Assembly (NCBI GenBank): GCA_034679345.1
Contig: JAXDAY010000037.1
Span: forward strand, 1 to 64,000
Direction of reading: 5' to 3'
Source: JAXDAY01 sp034679345
Lineage (GTDB): Bacteria; Eisenbacteria; RBG-16-71-46; CAIMUX01; VGJL01
DNA length: 64,000 bases
Below the pieces are notes generated by a model. The model was not told the DNA's origin and searched no databases. It saw only the letters and a list, made by a program, of their open reading frames with translations. Every line of letters starts with the position of its first letter. Position 1 is the first letter of the stretch. This document shows positions 10,996 to 18,215 of the stretch, piece by piece. Made by a program: the position numbers and the translations under genes.

Positions 10996-13242
10996 CTATC
11001 GGACGACGATCTCGTCGATGAAGATCCATGAGGGTCCGCCGGATCCCTTGTGCCAGGGGGGGCATCGCTTCAAGCTCACGGCCTGGACGCGAACGAACCG
11101 GGCGGGGGTGGGGTCGCACCGGAAGTTGAAGGGCGCGATGATGGGGCCCCACCGTTCCGCGGGGACGGTGTTGGCGACCTGGCCGATCGGCCGGAACTCC
11201 AAGTCGTCATCGGAGACCGAGCAGCTCACGACGAGCGGCATGAAGACCCACGAGTTGATGTCCTGGAGGAAGTCGGTTTCGACTGCGGAGACGGTCCGCG
11301 GCGAGCCGAGATCGATGATCGCGTCGAGATCCTCGCCTTCGAATCCCAGCCAGTGCATGTGGTAGTCGCCCCAGCCCCGGATGCCGTTCGTGAGCGCGGC
11401 GGCGTCTCCATTGTGGTACTTGGGGCTTGCCGGGGGCGTCAGCTCCACGGGGCAATGCAGCGCGAGGTGAGGAGAGACGCTCGACTCGAGGAACTCCCGC
11501 GTCGAGGCCTCGTATTCGTCGGGGGTGGTGCCGTGCTCCCAGAGGCGGGGGATTTCCGCGCGGCGGCATCGCTCGACGAATGTCGCGAGGAGCGGCTCGA
11601 GCCCGGGCCGCACCTTCATCCCCGAGCCGGCGTCCGCAACGAAGGCGCCGCCCTCCGAGGCGCCGAGCATCTTGGCCTGCTCGATCTCGGCGAACTGAAG
11701 CGGCAGGCGCGCCGTCTGCACGCGCTCGAGGGTCTCCGGGTCGGCCTCCACTGCTGCCTCGGCGCGATCGAACGCCGCGCGATAGGCGTCCTTCCGGGCG
11801 GGGGACAGATAGCCTTCCTTCGACGGCCATGGGTAACCGTAGATGTCCAGTCCCTCGCCGGATGCCGCCAGGGCGTCGTGCATCGTGTCGATGTAGGCGC
11901 GGATATGCGGCGCCGCAACCCCGTAATAGCCCCGGAGAAAGTCGTCCATGAGCGAATCGACATCGGCGTACGGATCCCATAGCAGCTTCGCGATCAGGTA
12001 GCCGCGCAGCTCGACAAACTCGCCGTGCGGCGTCCCCGTCCCCTGCTCGAAGACTGTGGAAATCCCGTTGCGCACGAAGAGCTGGATGTTCGGCTGCAGC
12101 ACGCGCAGATTGGGAAACGGGCTCACCAGATTGCGGAACTGGATGACATAGTCCCAGAGGAAGATGTCCTTCGTGAGCCGGGACCAGTCCTGCAGGTCCC
12201 GCACGAAGCCGGAGCTGCCTGGATCCTCCGCGATCGGCTTGCTCCGGTCGCATTCGATGCTGCAAAGCATGATGTTCACGTTGGGGCGCGGCCGGAGGCT
12301 CTTCGGAGCCGAACGGGTGTACTGGTATGCCAGCGTCGAGATCCGCATCGAGGGGAAGGCGTCGGCGACCCGGTTGACGAAGGCGAGCAGCGATCCCGAC
12401 GGCGAGCCCTCGGCGGAGTCGATGGCCCTGCAGGCGTCGCATTCGCATGGAGCGTAGGTGTCGTTCTGCGACACGGACCAGAAGGTGGCGGCCGGCTTCT
12501 GCCGCATCCGGGCGCGAAGCTCATCGACGACGATGCGAAAGACATCGGGATTCGTGAGGCAGAGCTGGCCGTCGTGCGTGCGATTCCCGTTGATGAGCGA
12601 GAAGTACTCCGGGTGTTGCGCGAAGTGCTTTTCGGGCGGCACGAGGGTGCGGAAGGTGTGGACGAAGAGCCCGAAGTCGTCGTTGGTGTCGAGCTTGTGC
12701 CAGGCGTCGTAGGCGGGATCGTGGAAGTCCTGCATGCGGAAGACGATGGGAGGGATCTGCGTGTCGTCGATCTCGGGGATCGCGATGCTCTTCGCTCGAG
12801 GGATGATCGTGACCGCGGGACTGTACTTCCTGCAGCCGACGTAGGTCTCGAGGAATGTATAACAGGCGTTCTGAAGTCCCTGATCCGTCGCCGCGGTGAG
12901 GTAGACGGCCGGTCCCCGCGTGCGGATGCGGAAGCCGTCTTCGCCGATGGTCGAGAGATCGAAATCGGGGTCGCTACACGCTCCGGCCTCGAGGACGATC
13001 TGGCGCGAGGAGGGATCGATCGCGCGAGCCACCGGAAGGCGGACTCCGGAGATGGCCTCGATGTATCGGCGGAGAGTGTCCGCGGCGGCCGACGCGCGAG
13101 GCGTCTCCATGCCGTGGATACGGATGCTGTACTCGCTGCGTCCCTCCTGGACGAGCTGGATGGAGCCGTGCGCGACGCAGGCCCATAGGGAGAGCGCGAC
13201 CACCAGCGGGAGCCGCCTGCCACGCAGGGAGAGGCGCGGCAC
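10996..13242 (-). CDS. DUF4838 glycosidase-like protein with discoidin-type C-terminus
   Basis: The pattern of this 748-residue protein matches the DUF4838 family, often found beside glycoside hydrolases: a strand-rich N-terminal domain, then a probable barrel with FWSVSQND, CECDAC (a tandem Cys pair), LAYQYT and DYVIQFRN. The last ~150 residues resemble an F5/8-type (discoidin) carbohydrate-binding domain. GTG 13242 lies 2 nt after the upstream GH29 stop, with GGCGGAG just before it and a signal peptide after it; ATG 13272 would overlap that gene by 28 bases. Translational coupling with the GH29 gene is likely. The biochemical activity of DUF4838 is not established, so a polysaccharide-active role is inferred from neighbours. 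Confidence 0.8.
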   Translation of the reverse strand: MPRLSLRGRRLPLVVALSLWACVAHGSIQLVQEGRSEYSIRIHGMETPRASAAADTLRRYIEAISGVRLPVARAIDPSSRQIVLEAGACSDPDFDLSTIGEDGFRIRTRGPAVYLTAATDQGLQNACYTFLETYVGCRKYSPAVTIIPRAKSIAIPEIDDTQIPPIVFRMQDFHDPAYDAWHKLDTNDDFGLFVHTFRTLVPPEKHFAQHPEYFSLINGNRTHDGQLCLTNPDVFRIVVDELRARMRQKPAATFWSVSQNDTYAPCECDACRAIDSAEGSPSGSLLAFVNRVADAFPSMRISTLAYQYTRSAPKSLRPRPNVNIMLCSIECDRSKPIAEDPGSSGFVRDLQDWSRLTKDIFLWDYVIQFRNLVSPFPNLRVLQPNIQLFVRNGISTVFEQGTGTPHGEFVELRGYLIAKLLWDPYADVDSLMDDFLRGYYGVAAPHIRAYIDTMHDALAASGEGLDIYGYPWPSKEGYLSPARKDAYRAAFDRAEAAVEADPETLERVQTARLPLQFAEIEQAKMLGASEGGAFVADAGSGMKVRPGLEPLLATFVERCRRAEIPRLWEHGTTPDEYEASTREFLESSVSPHLALHCPVELTPPASPKYHNGDAAALTNGIRGWGDYHMHWLGFEGEDLDAIIDLGSPRTVSAVETDFLQDINSWVFMPLVVSCSVSDDDLEFRPIGQVANTVPAERWGPIIAPFNFRCDPTPARFVRVQAVSLKRCPPWHKGSGGPSWIFIDEIVVR

Positions 13243-13244
13243 GG

Positions 13245-14678
13245 CTACTCCGCCGCGAAGCGCCAGGTCCATGCGTGCTCGCAAGGCGGCCGCTCCCGCA
13301 CCGAGTCCGGAATCCGGAAGACGATGCCTCCGCCGCTCCTCTCCCAGGCCATCGGTTCCTGGACGCCGAGCATCGCGACGGCGCCGCCCTCGGCGGGCGC
13401 GAAGGATGGGATGGCGACGAGGGGGGGCGGCGTCGTCTCGCCGGGATCGGCGAGGTAGATGGCGTTCAGCACGCCATCCGGCGAGCGTGTGTAGCAGAGC
13501 TTTCCTTCCTTGTAGGGGGAGACGGCCCGTGTCCAGTAGATCGCCTCGCCGTTCACCTTCATCCATGCGCCGAGGGCGGCGAGCCGGTCATAGGCGTCCG
13601 GATCCCACTCGCCTTCAGGGCTGGGTCCGATGTTCAGCAGCAGATTGCCTCCCTTGGCGACGATGTCCACCAGAAGGTGGACGAGCTGACGGTCCGGTTT
13701 GTAGGTGTCGGTGGCGACATAGCTCCAGGAGGTCGCCATCGGCATGCAGGTCTCCCAGACATAATCCAGGGGGGCCTCGGGGACCTCGTTCTCCGGGGTG
13801 CGGTAGTTCTGGTAGCGGCCCGGAACCGCGCGGTCGACGATGATGAGCCCCGGCTGGAGCGCGCGCGCCATCGCGGCGATCCCCGGCATGTCGATGTCCT
13901 GGCCGGCGGGGTTCAGGCCCCACCGGGGCGAGGGAGGATTTCGGGGCTGCACCCAGCCGCCGTCGAGCCAGAGGATGTCCATCGGGCCGTAGTTGCTCAT
14001 GAGCTCACGAATCTGGTTGCGCGTGAAGGTCTTGAACGACTCCCACCTCTCCGGGTACTTCGCGATGGCGTAGTTGGGATTGCGGTCGAGGGGCGGGAAG
14101 TAGGGCCACCAGTAGTCCGGGCAGTGCCAGTCGGGCTTCGAGAAGTAGGCGCCCGTGCCGAATCCCTGGTCCCGGAAAGCCTTGAAGATCGCGCCGGCGA
14201 CATCGCTCCGCGGATGCGCGCTGAAGGGGCACTCATGCGACGTGATCTTGTAGTCGGTCTCCTGGGTGTCGAACATGCAGAAGCCGTCGTGGTGCTTGGT
14301 CGTGAAGACGACGTAGCGCATGCCGGCGTTCCACGCGGCCTCGGCCCAATCCTCGGGATCGAAGCGGACGGGATTGAATGTGGTCTTGAGACTCTCGTAG
14401 GCCCGTTTGTACTCGAAGTAGTCCTTCGCGTGCTCGCCCCGGCGCTCGCACCACCCCTCGTCCTCCGGGCAGAGGCTCCAGCTCTCCACGATCTGCCACT
14501 GGGAATATGTGCCCCAGTGCATGAGAAGGCCGAACTTCTGGTCCTGGAACCACTCGAGTTTCTTCAAAACGAGCGGATCGGTCTCCTCGTCGGTTTCCGG
14601 CAGGGCGCGCGAGGGCGCGGAGCCGATCAGAATGAACGCGAACAAGAAGACGGCGAGCAGGATGGGCGTCCGGATCAT
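13245..14678 (-). CDS. GH29 alpha-L-fucosidase-type glycosidase, secreted (second copy)
   Basis: This 477-residue GH29 enzyme has a signal peptide (residues ~1-25). Motifs are KFGLLMHWGTYS, TTKHHDGF (127-133) and nucleophile D239 in ILWLDGGW. ETCMPMATSWSY and GGNLLLNIGP are also typical of the family. The ATG at 14678 follows GGGGGAGGTGG; the longer open frame upstream has no signal and poor composition. It heads the three-gene minus-strand operon. Several extra Cys residues (C70, C77, C134, C150, C186) are absent from the first GH29 enzyme and could form disulfides outside the cytoplasm. Exact linkage preference cannot be read from sequence. Confidence 0.92.
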   Translation of the reverse strand: MIRTPILLAVFLFAFILIGSAPSRALPETDEETDPLVLKKLEWFQDQKFGLLMHWGTYSQWQIVESWSLCPEDEGWCERRGEHAKDYFEYKRAYESLKTTFNPVRFDPEDWAEAAWNAGMRYVVFTTKHHDGFCMFDTQETDYKITSHECPFSAHPRSDVAGAIFKAFRDQGFGTGAYFSKPDWHCPDYWWPYFPPLDRNPNYAIAKYPERWESFKTFTRNQIRELMSNYGPMDILWLDGGWVQPRNPPSPRWGLNPAGQDIDMPGIAAMARALQPGLIIVDRAVPGRYQNYRTPENEVPEAPLDYVWETCMPMATSWSYVATDTYKPDRQLVHLLVDIVAKGGNLLLNIGPSPEGEWDPDAYDRLAALGAWMKVNGEAIYWTRAVSPYKEGKLCYTRSPDGVLNAIYLADPGETTPPPLVAIPSFAPAEGGAVAMLGVQEPMAWERSGGGIVFRIPDSVRERPPCEHAWTWRFAAE

Positions 14679-14859
14679 CGAATCCACCTCCCCCGCCCGG
14701 TGGTTCGGCACTCGGTCCCGATCGATCAGGGAGGGTGTCGCGCGCCGGGCGCACTCATGGTCCCGGCGCGGAATATAACCGCTGGCCGGCGATGATACCA
14801 GGACAGTCGAGAGGAGGGCACGTCGTGGCGCGGGGATGGGGCCGCTGACTCCGAGCGGG

Positions 14860-14919
14860 GCGACGAAGGGTGGTGTGACGAAGAGCGGCATGACGAATCG
14901 CGACGTGACGAATAGCGGT
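14860..14919. repeat. Four imperfect 15-bp tandem repeats
   Basis: Four consecutive 15-base units share the core TGACGAA followed by a GCGG-like end: 14860-14874 (first base of the core changed), 14875-14889, 14890-14904 and 14905-14919. They lie between the diverging GH29 gene and the small secreted-protein gene at 15016, within an otherwise noncoding 337-base gap. They could be protein-binding iterons or simple slippage products. No convincing reading frame uses them. Confidence 0.7.
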
Positions 14920-15015
14920 GGCTCCGCCGTTCCGAGGTGGTATCATCATGGCGCCGGATCGTCAGGCCTCCTCGAGCGGGACGCCGAGCCGGCAGGATCC
15001 GGAGAGGAGGTTGCC

Positions 15016-15486
15016 ATGCGATGGCTCGCCTTCGTCGTTCTCCTCGTGTCCTTCCTCCCGGCGGGTGGGCCCGCCCGCGCCATCGATGTGACCCTCGAGT
15101 GCTCCGCCGATTTCTACGCGCAAGGAGACACGGTCTTCTTCACATGGACCAACAACACCGACTCGACGATCGTCGCGGCGAATACCCCCCCATACGAGAT
15201 CTATGACGCCGAGACCAACGCCCAGATCTGCGTCACCAGTCTTCCGATGGAGTACCACCTGGGACCGCACCAGTGGGTCCGGCTCGAGTGGGATCAGCTC
15301 GATTGCTGGTGGAATCCCGTGCCCCCTGGGCCGTACATCGCGCGGATCCACTTCGTGATTGGGGTGCCGCCGCCTGAGTTCGTGGTGGAAGACGGCTTCG
15401 TCATCCGCGATGCCAGCGCAGTCGACGAGGAAGATCCCCGGCGGGAGAGGGGATCGTGGGGCCGCGTCCGGTCGCTGTTCCGCTAG
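15016..15486 (+). CDS. Small secreted Ig-fold-like protein
   Basis: This 156-residue protein has a signal peptide (MRWLAFVVLLVSFLPAGGPARA). A single beta-rich domain of about 110 residues follows, with F-x-W-T-N-N-T-D-S-T, a YEIYDAETN strand, and G-P-H-Q-W-V-R-L-E-W leading to a PPGPY turn. This layout resembles BsuPI-type proteinase-inhibitor domains, but similarity is only by pattern. Four Cys residues in the mature part may pair. The last ~25 residues are charged and probably disordered. The RBS GGAGAGGAGG (15001-15010) sets the start at 15016. Whether it inhibits the prolyl oligopeptidase encoded nearby is speculation. Confidence 0.72.
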   Translation: MRWLAFVVLLVSFLPAGGPARAIDVTLECSADFYAQGDTVFFTWTNNTDSTIVAANTPPYEIYDAETNAQICVTSLPMEYHLGPHQWVRLEWDQLDCWWNPVPPGPYIARIHFVIGVPPPEFVVEDGFVIRDASAVDEEDPRRERGSWGRVRSLFR

Positions 15487-15534
15487 AATGAAACGGTGTC
15501 TGATCTGGAGCGGCCTGTAGTCGACCCCGAGCAG

Positions 15535-15551
15535 GACCCCATTACGGGGTC
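15535..15551 (+). terminator. Short inverted repeat GACCCC/GGGGTC
   Basis: GACCCC (15535-15540), a 5-base loop and GGGGTC (15546-15551) form a perfect six-pair hairpin about 50 bases after the stop of the small secreted protein. There is no U-tract. GACCCC/GGGGTC pairs also border REP-type transposase relics in other genomes, so a mobile-element origin is an alternative. Confidence 0.3.
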
Positions 15552-15565
15552 AGGTGAACTGGGTC

Positions 15566-15803
15566 GTCGGATGGACGGAAGGCATCGAGCGAGCAGGACG
15601 CTTCGACGTCGGGCCACTCTGATATTCGAGGGTCGAAACCGCATGACCATGTCCCTGGCCTGAGGAACCCGCGGATCGGACTCGATGGGACAATCACGTG
15701 CGACATCATCATGGACAGAGCCTGTTATGAGGCGTTGCCGAAGCGGACAATCGATGACTTCAAGTACTACCTGGGGAAAGGGTCCGAGGTGCTCGTCGAG
15801 TGA
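15566..15803 (+). pseudogene. Possible C-terminal gene remnant
   Basis: An open frame after an in-frame TGA (15563-15565) runs to TGA at 15801-15803, about 78 codons. Its last ~48 residues look protein-like (GLDGTITCDIIMDRACYEAL, then RTIDDFKYYLGKGSEVLVE), while the first part is low-complexity and start-less. There is no RBS or good start codon, and the family is not recognised. I read it as the tail of a decayed gene; chance coding is the alternative. It fills most of the 360-base gap between the small secreted protein and the prolyl oligopeptidase. Confidence 0.3.
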
Positions 15804-15846
15804 GGCGCCGTGAATGAATCGAGGTAGGTGATCCACACGTTGGACG

Positions 15847-17994
15847 CTAGCCCGGAGCTTCGATTCCCAGGCGAGCCATCAAGAAGGCCCACTCGTCCGC
15901 CACCTGGGCGATTCTGGTCGAGAGGGTGGTGCCTCCGCCGTGGCCCGATTTCCGCTGGACGATGAGGAAGATCGGGCCTCCGCCGGGGTCCGCCGTCTGC
16001 ATCGCTGCCGCCATCTTGCGCGCATGGAGCGGATCGACGCGGGCGTCGTTCTCGCTGGCCGTAAAAAGGGTCGCCGGATAGCGGACGCCCGAGCGCACGC
16101 CGTGGTAGGGGGAATAGCGGTAGAGGTAGACGAAATCCTCCGGCGACTCGGCGCTTCCGGACTCCGGCGCCCAGATGTTCGCCAGACCGAACTTGTGGTA
16201 CCGGATCATGTCGAGCAGCGGGACCTGACAGACGACCGCGGTCATCAGATCCGGGCGCTGGACCGCGACCGCCCCCACGAGCAGGCCGCCGTTGCTGCCG
16301 CCCAGGATGCCCAGCCGTTCGGGGCGCGTGTACCGCTCTGAGCTGAGATACTCGCCCGCGGCGATCATGTCGTCGAAGACGTTTTGCTTCTTCTCCTTCA
16401 TTCCCGCCTCGTGCCACTTCGCTCCGTACTCCCCGCCGCCGCGGAGATTCGGATAGGCGAGCATCCCGCCCGCCTCCAGCCAGACGAGGGCCGTCGTGGA
16501 GAAGTATGGGCGCTGGGAAATATTGAAGCCGCCGTAACCGCTCAACACGACGGGGTTGTCGCCGTCGCGGGCGAGGTCCTTCCTTCGCACCAGGAACATG
16601 GAGATCGGAGTCCCGTCCTTCGACGGATACCAGACCTGGTCCACGGTGAAGTTCGAGGTGTCGACCTCGAGGGGGAATCGCTTGTAGATGGACAGCGAGT
16701 CCGAGGCCGCGTCGTACCGGTAGGTCTCGGGCGGATGGACGAAGGAGGAGAACGAGACCCAGACATCGGGTTTGGACCAGTATCCGCTCACATAGGCGGA
16801 GCCGAGGGCAGGCAGCGGGAGGTCGCGCAGGTAGCGGCCTTCGAGATCGAAGAGCTTGATTCGGGTGTGCGCCTTGGATTCGTAGACGGCGTAGATGATC
16901 CCGGCCACTGGGCTGATGTAGGAAAGCTTGCCGTCCGGATCCTCGGGGATCAGCACCTTCCAGTCCGCGCGGGAGGGGCGCGCCGCGTCCGTCGCGAATG
17001 TCCGGAGCATCGGGGCGTCCAGGTCCGTGGTGATCAGGAGACGATCCCCCACGATGTCGGCGGAGTACTGCGCGTCCAGGCCCGTCGCCACCGGCGTAGG
17101 CGGATCGAACGATCCGGCGGGGCCGATGTAGATCTCGTTCTTCTTGGATTGAGCGCGGTAGTAGACCGCCCAGCGGCCGTCCTCGCTGACGCCGACCCCG
17201 TGGTAGTACTCCTTCACCGAGTCGTGGGAGAAGACCTTGCGATCCTCCGACGCGGGGGCGCCGAGTTCGTGGAACCAGGCCGTGGACCAGTACTCCTCTT
17301 CCCCTTCCGGGACATCCCCCTTCAGCGGGAAGGCGCTGTAATAGAAGCCCCTGTTGCCGGGGAGCCAGGAGACGCTGCCTTGTCGCTGTCCGCGGAGCGA
17401 GTCGGGCAGGAGGCGGCCCGTCGCCACTTCGAGGATCCGGATCACGGGCCGCTCATTGCCCGCGACGGCAACCCCGTAGGCGACATAGCGTCCATCGCGC
17501 GAAGGATAGAACCCGCTGAGCTGCTCCTCGGGGGACCACGCGTTCGGATCGAGGAGCAGACGGCCGGGCGCCCCGAGGGAGTCGCGCGTGTAGTAGGAGA
17601 TCTTCTCCGCGTGCTTCGTCTTCACCCAGTAGAAGACCCGCTTGCCGTCGATGACCTCGTCGGGGACCCCCTCGTCGTCGTACCGCCAGAGCTCGTTGTA
17701 GCGGCGGATCAGGTAGTCGCGCTGCGGCAGCGGATCGAGGTATGCGCGACTCCGCGCCTCCTGCAGGTCCATCCAGTTCTGGACCTCAGGCGCGTCGCCG
17801 TCCTCGAGCCAGCGGTAGCAGTCGGTCACCGGGACTCCGTGGAGCGTGTCGGTGACGGCGATGCAGGGGCTCGGGGGAGGGGCGGGAATGGTAGGCGGTG
17901 GGGGATTCGACGGGGGTGGCGGCGGCGCGGAGCCGGCGGCGAGCGACAGAGCGGACACGAACGCGGAAATCAGAGCTGCTGCCAGGACGCGCAT
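15847..17994 (-). CDS. Prolyl oligopeptidase (S9A), secreted
   Basis: This serine peptidase should cleave after proline in short peptides. The 715-residue protein has a signal peptide (MRVLAAALISAFVSALSLAAG), a 20-residue proline-rich linker, the N-terminal cap strand (VTDCYRWLEDG), a seven-bladed propeller (~residues 90-430) and the C-terminal alpha/beta-hydrolase domain. The triad is visible: Ser in GGSNGG, Asp in ENDARVDP and His in KSGHGGG. ATG 17994 has the RBS AAGGGAGGAAGATCC; the longer frame upstream is not coding-like. A periplasmic or cell-surface location is inferred; many homologues are periplasmic. The poly-Pro linker is longer than usual. Confidence 0.95.
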   Translation of the reverse strand: MRVLAAALISAFVSALSLAAGSAPPPPPSNPPPPTIPAPPPSPCIAVTDTLHGVPVTDCYRWLEDGDAPEVQNWMDLQEARSRAYLDPLPQRDYLIRRYNELWRYDDEGVPDEVIDGKRVFYWVKTKHAEKISYYTRDSLGAPGRLLLDPNAWSPEEQLSGFYPSRDGRYVAYGVAVAGNERPVIRILEVATGRLLPDSLRGQRQGSVSWLPGNRGFYYSAFPLKGDVPEGEEEYWSTAWFHELGAPASEDRKVFSHDSVKEYYHGVGVSEDGRWAVYYRAQSKKNEIYIGPAGSFDPPTPVATGLDAQYSADIVGDRLLITTDLDAPMLRTFATDAARPSRADWKVLIPEDPDGKLSYISPVAGIIYAVYESKAHTRIKLFDLEGRYLRDLPLPALGSAYVSGYWSKPDVWVSFSSFVHPPETYRYDAASDSLSIYKRFPLEVDTSNFTVDQVWYPSKDGTPISMFLVRRKDLARDGDNPVVLSGYGGFNISQRPYFSTTALVWLEAGGMLAYPNLRGGGEYGAKWHEAGMKEKKQNVFDDMIAAGEYLSSERYTRPERLGILGGSNGGLLVGAVAVQRPDLMTAVVCQVPLLDMIRYHKFGLANIWAPESGSAESPEDFVYLYRYSPYHGVRSGVRYPATLFTASENDARVDPLHARKMAAAMQTADPGGGPIFLIVQRKSGHGGGTTLSTRIAQVADEWAFLMARLGIEAPG

Positions 17995-18215
17995 GGATCT
18001 TCCTCCCTTCCACCCAGTCCCGCGAGAAGGATAGCGCAAACGGCCGGCTTCGCGCGTGGAATGCAAAGATCTCGGGAGCGACCATGTCGATCGTCGTGAT
18101 CGGGCCAAGCTTGCCAATCGCCAAAGCCGGCGACCTGGAAAACCAGGGCTGGAGGTGAAGGTCGGGCCCGCGGCCGCCCAGCCGAACGATGGGCAGCCGC
18201 GGGACCCTGATTCCC

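Noticed and set aside
16384..18099. 571-codon plus-strand frame opposite the prolyl oligopeptidase
   Set aside because: It mirrors the true gene's third-position GC bias, and has no RBS or recognisable domain.
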